64,000 nucleotides of DNA, taken from the NCBI GenBank assembly GCA_963457665.1, contig OY735237.1, positions 1,154,001 through 1,218,000 of the forward strand. Reading direction: 5' to 3'. Position 1 is the stretch's first letter, and each line of letters opens with the position of its first letter. This document shows, one piece after another, positions 33,356 to 45,059 of the stretch. Source of the DNA: Thysanoteuthis rhombus (taxonomy: Eukaryota > Mollusca > Cephalopoda > Oegopsida > Thysanoteuthidae). Position numbers and translations under genes: made by a program. The notes beneath the pieces are model-generated. The model was not told where the DNA came from and ran no database searches. It worked only from the letters and a program-made list of their open reading frames with translations.

Positions 33356-33950
33356 AATCAGGAGCACCTTCCCTTCTCTGAAGATTGGATTGGCTGAAAT
33401 ATTGTGTTGACAAAATTTGAAATGTTAATGAATCTTCTCAAAAAGAGCTTTCCAAACTGTGTGTTGTAACACTCTGGTGTGTTGCTGATAATCTTTAGAT
33501 GTGACACAAAATCAAGTATAATCTTTCTTCATCTTTAATAAGATACTTATCCTGAGTCCCATGAAATGCTGCGATGACATTATATATTTGGATAACAAAA
33601 CTCAAGTAATATGAATTGCAAAAAGTTTTATTGGAAAGTTTGGAAAGCTTTGTTGTAGACCACCTTTTAAATGCAAAGTTGGTTTTAAGGTCCAAAACAA
33701 ATTTTGCATTCCAACTCCTGCAAAACCTCCCTTATATTTCTTCACCTCACCTCATATCTTGATCACATTTTTCAAAGCATCCACTTTATAAGTATTTCAC
33801 CTGGTTCTATCTGATGTTGAATTCAGTGACATATCATGTTTCATATCTTGGTTTTGCTGTGTGCTACGAATGTACAAAAAGGCCAAAATATTTTAGTGTC
33901 TATAAAAAATAAAATCTTTTTAATTCAATGTCGGGAAGGTGCTCCTGATT
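33356..33950. mobile_element. Non-autonomous DNA transposon candidate, 18-bp perfect TIRs
   Basis: AATCAGGAGCACCTTCCC at 33356-33373 is exactly mirrored by GGGAAGGTGCTCCTGATT at 33933-33950. An 18-bp perfect inverted match at 595 bp separation is very unlikely by chance. The interior has no significant coding frame, so the element would be non-autonomous. The CAGG...CCTG ends recall hAT elements, but no clear 8-bp target duplication is visible, so the superfamily stays open. Confidence 0.6.
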
Positions 33951-34049
33951 GTAAATTGTGAAGTTTCACATTCTTGTTCATTCAATGTTATAAATGGCAA
34001 ACCAAGAATTAATGGAAGAAAAACTTTATTTGAAATGAAGACCATTATC

Positions 34050-34325
34050 CACATGGCTCAATGCTTGAGTGCTTACTTTCAGTCCAGGAGGCCATGGTTC
34101 AATCCACAACCAGGTCATAGCAAAGACTCTTAAAATGGTATTCAATGCCTCTCCGCTAAGCACAAAAACTAGGAATGAGGAACCTCTCCCTGAGGCTAAA
34201 GAGTTACAGTCAAAATTATATTGGATACACCAGTTCTCTTAAGATTACTAAAGTTAAGCAATGCCAAACCTGGTCAGTACTTAGATAAGTGACCATTGAA
34301 GAATACCAGGCAGCATAAGCAGAAC
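34050..34325 (+). repeat. Composite SINE: tRNA-like head plus 5S rRNA-like unit
   Basis: The first part has an A-box-like 'tggctcaatgcttgagtgc' and a B box 'ggttcaatcc'. From about 34202 to 34322 the sequence follows 5S rRNA along its whole 120-nt length. Recognisable blocks are 'ccagttctct', 'aagttaagcaatg', 'cctggtcagtacttagat', 'gaataccagg' and 'gcagcataagc', aligned to the 5S 'gatctcg', 'aagctaagcagg', 'cctggttagtacttggat', 'gaataccggg' and 'gctgtaggc'. Divergence is heavy, so it is not a working 5S gene. Confidence 0.75.
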
Positions 34326-34329
34326 AAAG

Positions 34330-35015
34330 TTTTGACAGTCCTGGCAAGCCGGAAGTGGATCTTACCAAACTCTTTGTAAACCCTTGATTATAAGTACATA
34401 CAACTAGTTGCTAAAAATTGAATGATATTGCATTTTGGACACTATTTTTCCAATTTGATGCTAGATGTTTCAAATCCAAAGGAGGTAAGTCTGAGTATGA
34501 AGCTAGGAAAAGAAATTTAAAGTAGTTAGTTCAGTATTGGAAATGCATGATTCGTTTTGGCTGTCAAAACCAACTTTACCCTCTTTTGATTTATTTTCCT
34601 CAAATAAATCTAAAATCATTCCACAGCCTTATTTAAGGCATGAACTCAAGGCAGTCAGATGGAAATTTATATTTTAGATGCCATTTACCTACTTTGATAA
34701 TACACCATTTGTATTTGGAAATTGATTTTTTGTCTGTGAAACTCTCTGCATCACCAGATATCATTGGTAATGTAACGTTTTTCCCCAAGTCACTAACGAC
34801 ATTGGTGGACATAACGTTACAGGAAGAGAATTTCATTTCACGTTGAACCTGTTGAATAAAACTTCCTAATTGCTCTATAGTTAATAGAATGTTGATTAGG
34901 GGCGGGGCACTTTTTTCAATCTGAGAAACAGGTATGTATGTATGTATGTATCCATACGTATTTTGTGTGTGTACGTAACACTTTTCAATATTTATACAAA
35001 TATGAAAAAAATCAT
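34330..35015. other. No gene recognised
   Basis: Opposed short open frames at about 34633-34846 overlap on both strands and look accidental. A (TATG)n run lies at 34931-34950. Confidence 0.4.
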
Positions 35016-35019
35016 AAAA

Positions 35020-35400
35020 GCAGGTCTGGTTAGTCAGCCAATAGAAACCGTCACCTAACCAATCTCTATTGGCAGCATTCTATGAGTAGGGTAAAGGGAT
35101 AAGTGGTAACAATCAATTGAAAAAATTGGAAAAATGAGATGATCAATTTATGAGTTACTTCTCTCACCTTCTGTTAGGCCGTGATCACTAAAATGTCTGA
35201 ATATTGAAGAAACAAGCGCGAATACTGCCGGACACAAACTACTGGACCAATTTAGGATGAACTTACATGGTAAATTGACCCCCCCCAGATGTTTGGGCCG
35301 GGGGTGTCAGAAAACATCTAAATATATTTTTCTAGACATAAAAAGGAGTAAATGTTTAAATTTTCAGCCCTGTAGCTTCATTGGTGTAGCCTTTGTGCAT
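35020..35400 (+). repeat. Dispersed repeat family 2, full-length copy
   Basis: The best preserved copy. It starts 'caggtctggttagtcagcc', then 'agaaaccgtcacct', 'gatgatcaat', 'gtgatcactaaaatgtctga', 'gccggacacaaacta', 'aaaaaggagtaaatg' and 'cagccctgtagcttcattgg'. There is no coding capacity and no clear terminal inverted repeat. Confidence 0.75.
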
Positions 35401-35584
35401 GACACATATATACATATGTATATATACGTATATTGCTAGGCAGAATCACTAAATATTGGACACTTCCAAGAACTTGTTTAGTTTTTGTTGTTGTCATGAT
35501 TACTGTCATGGCATCAGGGCCTGGTTAACTCTTAAATACATGGACTGTATGTAATCAGTTGTAATTGACCGTGGTAATCTTCTT

Positions 35585-35975
35585 CCATGCATAGCCTGAA
35601 AACTATCTCACCACCACAGTCAGTAATTGAATAACCATAGCGTCAAAATTTGAAGTCATAAAACAATTCCATCGAACAATAAATATGGTCAGAATAAATT
35701 TCATTTATGACATCACTGGCGTGTTCCATTGGAAAACCTCTGAAATAGAGTAAAGAAACGTCTAGATTTTGGAGACTCTATATGTTATTATTAAGCCCGT
35801 CAGAACAACGTCCCAAAGTGGTCAAAAATGCTTTTCTTCCAAAAATCTACGATCACTTTTTTGGAAGCATCGAGTACCAATTTTCAAATCTGTTGACAAA
35901 ACAGTATGGCCAAGAGTGCTTGAACAAACAAACAAACTGACATGAACAAAAACATAAACAAACACACCCATGTAT
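35585..35975 (-). repeat. Dispersed repeat family 5, inverted copy
   Basis: Reverse complement of 18048-18430, collinear across about 380 bp, for example 'gacatcactggcgtgttcc' against 'gccagtgatgtcat', and 'aataaatatggtcagaataa'. It lies on the far side of the TMEM86A locus in opposite orientation. Confidence 0.8.
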
Positions 35976-36439
35976 TAAAAAAAAAGATACAGCCCTTCAC
36001 AGGCTTTGATGGCTATGGTTCAACTCCTCTGTAAAATGAATAGAAGAACATTTTGGCAAAGTCTTACGAATCTGCCATCGAATATGTATCTGGCCATCGG
36101 GACTTATTTGACCCATTAACACTGAACAAGCTGATTTGTCTGTCTGAAAGAAAAAATAAAAACAAATGCGACCTTACTCTTTCAAAAATTGTGGGGGGAG
36201 ATCAATGAAAGTATTCAAAAATTACCTCCTTCGCACCACATCAGTCAAGCGAGAATATAGACGTTCACAAGGTGAATCCTCCTCCCTGTTGAATGAACAT
36301 TGACACAAGTGACCTACCCCTGGTTTCAAACATATACAGATGGCGGCCATTAAAACTCATATTGTCCGACGAAGATGTTTTTGTCCCGACTAAAGACAAC
36401 TACGAATTTTTGACACCAATTAAAGTCAACAACATTCGA

Positions 36440-36570
36440 TATTAGAATATGGATGTTCCAGACGATCGCCGAGACAGGCCCATTCATCACCTGAAGACAG
36501 TGGATGCAACGGCTGAAACGTTGTGTTAAAAAAATGGGTCAAGATGAGAACGAAAGTCCGCTCAGAACTT
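36440..36570 (+). repeat. Short conserved hairpin motif, copy b
   Basis: Contains 'cacctgaagacagtgg', 'caacggctgaaacgttg' (a hairpin with caacg / cgttg arms) and 'gtcaagatgagaacgaaagt', in the same order as 30560-30650. Probably the terminal part of an old retroelement; the family is not resolved. Confidence 0.4.
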
Positions 36571-36980
36571 TACATATTCTAATATTTGTTAGTTTTCTAA
36601 TAAACGTATTTATAATGCGATCTCGGATATAAAAATTGTATTTGGTTGAAAAAAATATTCAGAATTTTCATAAGATTAATAAGAAAAATGAGTATGAAAA
36701 ATGTGTGAGTCATAACATTAAAAAAATGAAATGTCATATCATAATTTATCTATCTATTCTCTTAGAAGATTATCATTTGTTTATTTACAATCTGTGATGA
36801 AAGTTAACAATTGGAAAAATTACCCTAATTATTGTGACCGTGTAATAACGGGTGATCATTTCAAATAAGAGTTTCAATATGATATAACGTTATTCATAAT
36901 CATGACTCTATATCGAGGCGTTGTATATGTATCACGTAGAAACCTTGCTTTCATTAACACGGGTATCTGCAGCAACTTTT

Positions 36981-37246
36981 CTGGGGGTCGGATACGAAAA
37001 GATATGTATATTTTGGGGGGCAGGGGTACAAAAAGAGATATATATATATGTATTGGGGGGCAGGGGTTACAAAAAGATATATATATTTTGGGGGGCTGGG
37101 GGTACCAAAAGATATATATATATTTGTGGGGGGGCAGGGGGTGCAAAAATATATTTATTTTCGGGGTGGGGGTTACAAACGATATATATTGGGGGGGTAC
37201 AGAAAGATACATATTTTGGGGGCAGGGGGTACAAAATGATACAATA
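36981..37246. repeat. G-run minisatellite, about eight units
   Basis: Variable units of 27-41 bp, each with a run of five or more Gs, usually 'ggggg(g)caggggg', then 'tacaaaa' and an AT-rich 'gatatatatat' spacer. G-runs start near 36983, 37014, 37055, 37089, 37127, 37161, 37190 and 37217. Because it lacks stops in several frames, it produces overlapping open frames of up to 135 codons on both strands. These are not genes. Confidence 0.85.
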
Positions 37247-37249
37247 GTC

Positions 37250-38260
37250 GAGGGCTTTCTCTCCATTTTCGATTGTTCCCATCGGTATGATAATCAATTC
37301 AAAATATGAATAGGTTACACAACCCTTAGAGCAAGGACTGAGGGCCAGAAAACGTTTTCATTTTTTCTCAAGAGCCCAGAAGAATCGAAAGTTATACCAA
37401 GACAAAGTTTCGAAATTGAGAAGAGATTTTAGAATTTTAATTCTATTGTTTGTATAGAGAGAACAGGTGTAAAAAAAAAGAAGAAAAATAACTATCAAAA
37501 CGTTAATCTTCGTCAATATAGTGGGTATGCATCACCCATAATGTTAATTAAAGCTACCACGAACCACGGAAAGGCTCGAATCATTTTCGTTCAAATGAGA
37601 GTTCAGGAATGGAAAATTTACTATTTTTTAAAAAGTTATATCTCATCTAGATGTCGTATTTACGCGTAGTAGCAACGAACACAAGGCCTAGAGCAAGTTC
37701 TTGATGTTGAAATCGGCTATGTTTGGAGTATATTGCTGTGGACTTGAATTAGTTAACCCGAAAGAGACACATGATGCAAGTCAGGACTGTCCTAAAACAA
37801 CTTTGTTTGATCACGCTAGACTCGAATTCAGAGAGAGATGGAAGTAAAGAGAACTCTCCTGCTTATTCATTGCAAATAAATTTCCTTTTATTCAAGACTA
37901 TTTCGAAGACAAAACAAAATTTTGAAACAGAAAGAAGCAAAAATGAGCTGTAATACTTCTCCCGAGGTTACTAATGCCCGTGGGCCGCACATTACCGTCT
38001 TAAAATATTTACTCTAATCGAATTTTCTCCTGGATATATTGTGCTGTCTTGTGATCTCTCCACGTGAGGGTGAGCACAATGTAGACGAATACAAGGGTAG
38101 GGGTGTTCATACTTAATTGATCTTCCTACTTGATGCTTATATGAGAAAGGTGTCTACTTTGACCAATGACAAAGGAACAAGACTTGTCCCTTCTTAGCGA
38201 CACCAATTACCTAAATTTAATTAATTGAATAAAAAAACTTCATTTAATACATTTTCTATT
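37250..38260. other. No gene recognised
   Basis: CpG-containing AT-rich DNA with no recognisable exon or repeat. Confidence 0.4.
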
Positions 38261-38265
38261 TCTGA

Positions 38266-38379
38266 CGCTCAATTGTCTCACATTCAAAAGTATCATGCTC
38301 TATTGTCACCACACTCACTTGTCATCGCTCAATTATCGCACGCTCATTTGCCCTCGCTGAATTGCTGCACTTTCAATAG
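38266..38379. repeat. Degenerate 15-bp minisatellite, about eight units
   Basis: Successive units of 14-16 bp are built on 'cgctcaattgtctca', with every copy different (for example 'cgctcaattatcgca', 'cgctgaattgctgca'). It looks old and decayed, unlike the homogeneous arrays on either side. An open frame through it shows a five-residue AQLSH-like period. Confidence 0.7.
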
Positions 38380-40009
38380 GCAGCCAACAGAGGCAACTAT
38401 ATTTTCACAATAAAAAGTTTATGCAATCAAAGAGAACCAAACATCCTTCGACGAATAATAAGTAAATATATTGTTTAAACCTTTTCACAATGAATAGATG
38501 AATAGATATGTACTTTTGATTAGATCACAACTTCATTTAATCAAAACCAGGATATAAAACTATTATATTTTTAAAATCGATGGTTAATATAATCAAACTT
38601 TGGAACTTTTTATGAAAAAAACAAGTAAATAAATAGTTTTAATATTTTTTTAGAATAAATGTATTAAGATATAGTTTGAATAAATGAATTAAGATGTAGT
38701 TTGAACAAATGAATTAAGATGTAGTTTGAATAAATGAATCAAGATGTAGTTTGAATAAATGAATCAAGATGTAGTTTGAACAAATGAATCAAAATGTAGT
38801 TTGAACAAATGAATCAAGATGTAGTTTGAATAAATGAATCAAGATGTTGTTTGAATAAATGAATCAAGATGTAGTTTGAACAAATGAATTAAGATGTAGT
38901 TTGAATAAATGAATCAAGATGTAGTTTGAATAAATGAATCAAAATGTAGTTTGAATAAATGAATCAAGATGTAGTTTGAATAAATGAATCAAGATGTAGT
39001 TTTAATAAATGAATTGAGATGTACTTTGAATAAATGAATCAAGATGTAGTTCGAATAAATGAATCAAGATGTAGTTTGAATAAATGAATCAATATATAGT
39101 TTGAATGAATGAATCAAGATGTAGTTTGAATAAATGAATCAATATATAGTTTGAATAAATGAATTAAGATGTAGTTTGAATAAATGAATCAAGATGTAGT
39201 TTGAATGAATGAATCAAGATGTAGTTTGAATAAATGAATCAAGATGTAGTTTGAATAAATGAATCAAGATGTAGTTTGAATAAATGAATCAATATGTAGT
39301 TTGAATAAATGAATTAAGATGTAGTTTGAATAAATGAATCAAGATGTAGTTTGAATGAATGAATCAAGATGTAGTTTGAATAAATGAATCAATATATAGT
39401 TTGAATAAATGAATTAAGATGTAGTTTGAATAAATGAATCAAGACGTAGTTTGAATAAATGAATCAAGATGTAGTTTGAATAAATGAATCAATATGTAGT
39501 TTGAAAAATGAATGAAGATGTAGTTTTAATAAATGAATCAAGATGTAGTTTGAATAAATGAATCAAGATGTGGTTTTAATAAATGAATGAAGATGTTGTT
39601 TGAATAAATGAGTAAAGATGTGGTTTGAATAAATGAATCAAGATGTAGTTTGAATAAATGAATCAAGATGTCGTTTGAATAAATCAATCAAAAAGTAGTT
39701 CGAATAAATGAATCAAAATGTAGTTTGAATTAATGAATCAAGATGTAGTTTTAATAAATGAATTAAGATGTTGTTTGAATAAATGAATCAAGATGTAGTT
39801 TGAATAAAAGAATCAAGATGTAGTTTGAATAAATGAGTAAAGATGTAGTTTGAATAAATAAATAAAGATGTTGTTTGAATAAATGAATTAAGATGTTGTT
39901 TGATTAAATGAATCAAGATGTAGTTTGAAAAAATGAATGAAGATGTTGTTTGAATAAATGAATCAATATGTTTGAATAAATGAATTAAGATGTAGTTTGA
40001 ATAAATGAA

Positions 40010-41110
40010 TCAAGATGTAGTTTGAATAAATGAATCAAGATGTAGTTTGAATAAATGAATCAAGATGTAGTTTGAATAAATGAATCAAAATGTAGTTTGA
40101 ATTAATGAATCAAAATGTAGTTTGAATAAATGAATCAAGATGTAGTTTGAATAAATGAATAAAGATGTTGTTTGAATTAATGAATGAAGATGTAGTTTGA
40201 ATAAATGAATCAAGATGTTGTTTGAATAAATGAATCGAGATGTTGTTTGAATTAATGAATCAAGATGTTGTTTGAATTAATGAATCAAGATGTAGTTTGA
40301 ATAAATGAATCAAGATTTAGTTTAAATAAATGAATCAAGATGTAGTTTGAATAAATGAATCAAGATGTTGTTTGAATAAATGAATCAAGATGTTGTTTGA
40401 ATAAATGAATAAAGATTTAGTTTAAATAAATGAATCAAGATGTTGTTTGAATAAATGAATAAAGATGTAGTTTGAATAAATGAATTAAGATGTAGTTTGA
40501 ATAAATGAATCAAGATGTTGTTTTAATCAATGAATAATGATGTACTTTGAATTAATGAATCAAGATGTAGTTTGAATAAATGAATCAAGATGTAGTTTGA
40601 ATAAATGAATCAAGATGTAGTTTGAATAAATGAATCAAAATGTAGTTTGAATAAATGAATCAAGATGTAGTTTGAATAAATGAATCAAGATGTAGTTTGA
40701 ATAAATGAATAAAGATGTTGTTTGAATTAATGAATGAAGATGTAGTTTGAATAAATGAATCAAGATGTTGTTTGAATAAATGAATCGAGATGTTGTTTGA
40801 ATTAATGAATCAAGATGTTGTTTGAATTAATGAATCAAGATGTAGTTTGAATAAATGAATCAAGATTTAGTTTAAATAAATGAATCAAGATGTAGTTTGA
40901 ATAAATGAATCAAGATGTTGTTTGAATAAATGAATCAAGATGTTGTTTGAATAAATGAATAAAGATTTAGTTTAAATAAATGAATCAAGATGTTGTTTGA
41001 ATAAATGAATAAAGATGTAGTTTGAATAAATGAATTAAGATGTAGTTTGAAAAAATGAATCAAGATGTTGTTTTAATCAATGAATAATGATGTACTTTGA
41101 ATTAATGAAT
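40010..41110. repeat. Tandem 22-unit (550-bp) block duplication inside the satellite
   Basis: Rare variants recur at exactly 550-bp spacing: 'aaagatgttg' at 40161/40711, 'tcaaaatg' at about 40085/40635 and 'tgaataatgatgtac' at 40531/41081. Confidence 0.85.
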
Positions 41111-44100
41111 CAAGATGTAGTTTGAATAAATGAATCAAGATGTAGTTTGAATAAATGAATCAAGATGTAGTTTTAATAAATTAATCATGATGTAGTTTTA
41201 ATAAATGAATCAAGATGTAGTTTGAATAAAAGAATCAAAATGTTGTTTGAATAAATGAATCAAGATGTAGTTTGAATAAATGAATAACGATGTAGTTTGA
41301 ATAAATGAATCAAGATGTTGTTTTAATAAATGAATCAAGATGTAGTTTTGATAAATGAATCAAGATGTTGTTTGAATAAATGAATCAAGATGTTGTTTGA
41401 ATGAATGAATCAATAAGTAGTTTGAATAAATGAATCAAGATGTAGTTTTAATAAATGAATCAAGATGGAGTTTGAATAAATGAATCAAGATGTAGTTTGA
41501 ATAAATGAATCGAGATGTAGTTTGAATTAATGAATCAAGATGTTGTTTTAATAAATGAATCAAGATGTTGTTTTAATAAATGAATCAAGATGTAGTTTGA
41601 ATAAATGAATCAAGATGTAGTTTGAATAAATGAATTAAGATGTTGTTTGAATAAATGAATCAAGATGTAGTTTTGATAAATGAATCAAGATGTTGTTTGA
41701 ATAAATGAATCACGATGTAGTTTGAATGAATGAATCAAGATGTAGTTTTGATAAATGAATCAAGATGTAGTTTGAATGAATGAATCAAGATGTTGTTTTA
41801 ATAAATAAATCAAGATGAAGTTTGAATAAATGAATCAAGATGTAGTTTGAATAAATGAATCGAGATGTAGTTTGAATTAATGAATCAAGATGTAGTTTGA
41901 ATAAAGGAATCAAGATGTTGTTTGAATAAATGAATCAAGATGTAGTTTGAATAAATGAATCAAGATGTAGTTTGAATAAATGAATAAAGATGTTGTTTGA
42001 ATAAATGAATTAAGATGTTGTTTGAATAAATGAATCAAGATGTAGTTTTGATAAATGAATGAAGATGTTGTTTGAATAAATGAGTAAAGATATAGTTTGA
42101 ATGAATGAATCAAGATGTAGTTTTGATAAATGAATCAAGATGTAGTTTGAATGAATGAATCAAGATGTTGTTTTAATAAATGAATCAAGATGTAGTTTGA
42201 ATAAATGAATCAAGATGTAGTTTGAATAAATGAATCAAGATGTAGTTTGAATAAATGAATCAAGATGTTGTTTGAATAAATGAATCAAGATGTTGTTTGA
42301 ATAAATGAATCAAGATGTAGTTTGAATAAATGAATCAAGATGTAGTTTGAATAAATGAATCAAGATGTAGTTTGAATAAATGAATCAAGATGTAGTTTGA
42401 ATAAATGAATCAAGATGTAGTTTGAATAAATGAATCAAGATGTAGTTTGAATAAATGAATCAAGATGTAGTTTGAATAAATGAATCAAGATGTAGTTTGA
42501 ATAAATGAATCAAGATATAGTTTGAATAAATGAATCAAGATGTAGTTTGAATAAATGAATCAAGATATAGTTTGAATAAATGAATCAAAATGTAGTTTGA
42601 ATAAATGAATCAAGATGTAGTTTGAATAAATGAATTAATATGTATTTTGAATAAATGAATCAATATGTAGTTTGAATTAATGAATCAAGATGTAGTTTTA
42701 ATAAATGAATCAAGATGCAGTTTGAATAAATGAATCAAGATGTAGTTTGAATAAATGAATCAAGATGTAGTTTGAATAAATGAATCAAGATGTTGTTTGA
42801 ATAAATGAATCAAGATGTTGTTTGAATTAATGAATCAAGATGTTGTTTGAATAAATGAATCAAGATGTTGTTTGAATTAATGAATCAAGATGTTGTTTGA
42901 ATTAATGAATGAAGATGTAGTTTGAATAAATGAATCAAGATGTAGTTTGAATAAATGAATCAAGATGTAGTTTGAATAAATGAATCAAGATGTTGTTTGA
43001 ATAAATGAATCAAGATGTTGTTTGAATTAATGAATGAAGATGTAGTTTGAATAAATGAATCAAGATGTTGTTTGAATAAATGAATCAAGATGTTGTTTGA
43101 ATAAATGAATAAAGATGTAGTTTGAATAAATGAATTAAGATGTTGTTTTAATAAATGAATCAAGATGAAGTTTGAATAAATGAATCAAGATGTAATTTGA
43201 ATAAATGAATCAAGATGCAGTTTGAATAAATGAATCAATATGTTGTTTGAATAAAAGAATCAAGATGTAGTTTGAATAAATGAATCAAGATGTAGTTTGA
43301 ATAAATGAATCATGATGTAGTTTTAATAAATGAATCAAGATGTAGTTTGAATAAATGAATCAAGATGTTGTTTGAATAAATGAATCAAGATGTTGTTTGA
43401 ATGAATGAATCAAGATGTAGTTTGAATAAAAGAATCAAGATGTTGTTTGAATAAATGAATCAAGATGTAGTTTGAATTAATGAATCAAGATGTAGTTTGA
43501 AAAAATGAATCAAGATGTAGTTTGAATAAATGAATCAAGATGTAGTTTGAATAAATGAATCAAGATGTTGTTTGAATAAATGAATCAAGATGTTGTTTGA
43601 ATGAATGAATCAATAAGTAGTTTGAATAAATGAATCAAGATGTAGTTTTAATAAATGAATCAAGATGTAGTTTGAATAAATGAATCAAGATGTAGTTTGA
43701 ATGAATGAATCAAGATGTAGTTTTGATAAATGAATCAAGATGTAGTTTGAATGAATGAATCAAGATGTTGTTTTAATAAATAAATCAAGATGTAGTTTGA
43801 ATAAATGAATCAAGATGTAGTTTGAATAAATGAATCAAGATGTAGTTTGAATTAATGAATCAAGATGTAGTTTGAATAAATGAATCAAGATGTTGTTTGA
43901 ATAAATGAATCAAGATGTAGTTTTAATAAATGAATCAAGATGTAGTTTGAATAAATGAATCAAGATGTAGTTTGAATAAATGAATCAAGATGTTGTTTGA
44001 ATAAATGAATCAAGATGTAGTTTTGATAAATGAATCAAGATGTTGTTTGAATAAATTAATCAAGATGTAGTTTGAATGAATGAATCAAGATGTAGTTTTA

Positions 44101-45059
44101 ATAAATGAATCAAGATGTTGTTTGAATAAATGAATCAAGATGTAGTTTTAATAAATGAATCAAGATGTAGTTTGAATAAATGAATCAAGATGTAGTTTGA
44201 ATAAATGAATCAAGATGTTGTTTGAATAAATGAATCAAGATGTAGTTTGAATAAATGAATCAAGATGTAGTTTGAATAAATGAATCAAGATGTAGTTTGA
44301 ATAAATGAATCAAGATGTAGTTATAATAAATGAATCAAGATGTAGTTTGAATAAATGAATCAAGATGTTGTTTGAATAAATGAATCAAGATGTTGTTTGA
44401 ATAAATGAATCAAGATGTAGTTTGAATAAATGAATCAAGATGTAGTTTGAATAAATGAATCAAAATGTAGTTTGAATAAATGAATCAAGATGTAGTTTGA
44501 ATAAATGAATCAAGATGTTGTTTAAATAAATGAATCAAGATGTAGTTTGAATAAATGAATCAAGATGTAGTTTGAATAAATGAATCAAGATGTTGTTTGA
44601 ATAAATGAATCAAGATGTAGTTTTGATAAATGAATCAAGATGTTGCTTGAAAAAATTAATCAAGATGTAGTTTGAATGAATGAATCAAGATGTAGTTTTA
44701 ATAAATGAATCAAGATGTTGTTTGAATAAATGAATCAAGATGTAGTTTGAATAAATGAATCAAGATGTAGTTTGAATAAATGAATCAAGATGTAGTTTGA
44801 ATAAATGAATCAAGATGTAGTTTGAATAAATGAATCAAGATGTAGTTTGAATAAATGAATCAAGATGTTGTTTGAATTAATGAATCAAGATGTTGTTTGA
44901 ATAAATGAATCAAGATGTAGTTTGAATAAATGAATCAAGATGTAGTTTGAATAAATGAATCAAGATGTAGTTTGAATAAATTAATCAAGATGTTGTTTGA
45001 ATAAATGAATCAAGATGTTGTTTGAATAAATGAATCAAGATGTAGTTTGAATAAATGAA

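Noticed and set aside
34202-34322. Functional 5S rRNA gene
   Set aside because: It aligns along the full 5S length but with far too many substitutions, and it sits behind a tRNA-like head.
36874-37309. Overlapping frames of 60-135 codons on both strands at the G-run minisatellite
   Set aside because: The peptides are simple translations of the repeat (GGG, IYI) and open on both strands at once. There is no start context or splice support.
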